Positions 63,822 through 64,000 of a stretch of 64,000 nt of DNA are shown here, piece after piece. Below the pieces are notes generated by a model. It saw only the letters and a program-made list of their open reading frames with translations. It had not been told where the DNA came from and searched no databases. Source of the DNA: Streptacidiphilus carbonis (GTDB taxonomy: Bacteria > Actinomycetota > Actinomycetes > Streptomycetales > Streptomycetaceae); the NCBI RefSeq assembly GCF_000787775.1, contig NZ_BBPM01000022.1, forward strand, positions 18,249 through 82,248, given 5' to 3'. The position numbers and the translations under genes are program-made. How positions within the stretch are numbered: position 1 is the first letter of the stretch; each line of letters begins with the position of its first letter.

Positions 63822-63843
63822 AGGGGCGCGGGGAACTGCGCGA
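63822..63843. repeat. Second copy of the dispersed 22-base core
   Basis: The 22 bases starting AGGGGCGCGGGGAACTGCGC are identical to one arm of the element at 49323-49410. Here only one arm is present. The gap 63704-63904 otherwise shows no gene. Confidence 0.8.
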
Positions 63844-63904
63844 CAAGCCACCCTCCGGCGGCAACTCGCTCGGCAGACCCCCGCACCCCACCCCCGCAGC
63901 GCGG

Positions 63905-64000
63905 CTACCCCCGGGCGGCGTCCCGCCGTTGCGCCCGCAGGGCCCGCCCCAGGTCGTCCCGCCCCTCCAGCCCCCACCGCCGCAGAGCCGGGCGCCGCCC
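63905..64000 (-). CDS. C-terminal end of an unknown gene (runs off window)
   Basis: The last 31 codons of a minus-strand frame end at the TAG at 63907-63905. The peptide is basic and helical (includes RRWGLEGRDDLGRALRAQRR, ending DAARG). Third-position GC bias fits coding DNA. No family can be named from so short a piece. Confidence 0.45.
   Translation of the reverse strand, partial: GRRPALRRWGLEGRDDLGRALRAQRRDAARG

Overview
The window is a very GC-rich actinobacterial chromosome segment. Codon third positions are almost all G or C, GTG starts are common, and -10 boxes look like TAGNNT. The gene families (secreted chitinase with a ricin-type lectin domain, PknG-type kinase, trHbO globin, FCD regulators, CYTH/CHAD protein) fit Streptomyces or a close relative such as Kitasatospora or Streptacidiphilus; the genus cannot be fixed from sequence reading alone. 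I saw no tRNA, rRNA, IS element, phage gene or CRISPR array.

Region 1 (1-13.1 kb): a partial secreted protein, a GH18 chitinase with a DasR-like site upstream, a small NAD(P)-binding protein, then an L-fucose locus. Leftward: solute-binding protein, two-domain ATPase, permease and FCD-type GntR regulator. Rightward from the divergent promoter: 2,4-diketo-3-deoxy-L-fuconate hydrolase, L-fuconate dehydratase, SDR, aldo/keto reductase, mutarotase and lactonase. Together these import L-fucose and take it without phosphorylation to pyruvate and lactate. A strong hairpin closes the operon.

Region 2 (13.1-29.8 kb): cold-shock protein with a terminator-like leader, a small conserved protein, a YchJ-like protein, an MscS channel, a YihY membrane protein, a CYTH/CHAD protein, an alpha/beta hydrolase, a phosphopantetheinyl transferase, a reductase-deaminase fusion, a tightly overlapping three-gene FtsX-type ABC exporter whose ATPase carries an AbrB-like tail, a truncated haemoglobin and a SnoaL-like protein.

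Region 3 (29.8-40.5 kb): the most interesting block. Seven same-strand genes join a GlnX-like membrane protein, GlnH-like binding protein, coiled-coil protein, PknG-type kinase, PP2C phosphatase, VWA protein and FHA protein. Zinc-ribbon modules recur in the kinase, phosphatase and FHA proteins. This looks like an enlarged GlnX/GlnH/PknG amino-acid-sensing phospho-signalling system with its own writer, eraser and reader.

Region 4 (40.6-49.4 kb): a divergent MarR/cupin pair with three palindromic operator boxes, then a sugar operon (ROK regulator, binding protein, two permeases, GH4 glycosidase, BadF/BadG-type sugar kinase). It probably imports and splits a beta-linked or amino-sugar oligosaccharide.

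Region 5 (49.4-64 kb): MscS channel, HNH endonuclease, YrdB-like membrane protein overlapping a giant GH84-type glycosidase, 4-alpha-glucanotransferase, aminopeptidase N, a small hydrolase, a Q/P-rich beta-propeller membrane protein and the tail of a further gene. Short tandem repeats (15, 16 and 18 bp units) recur in several gene gaps and in one coding region.
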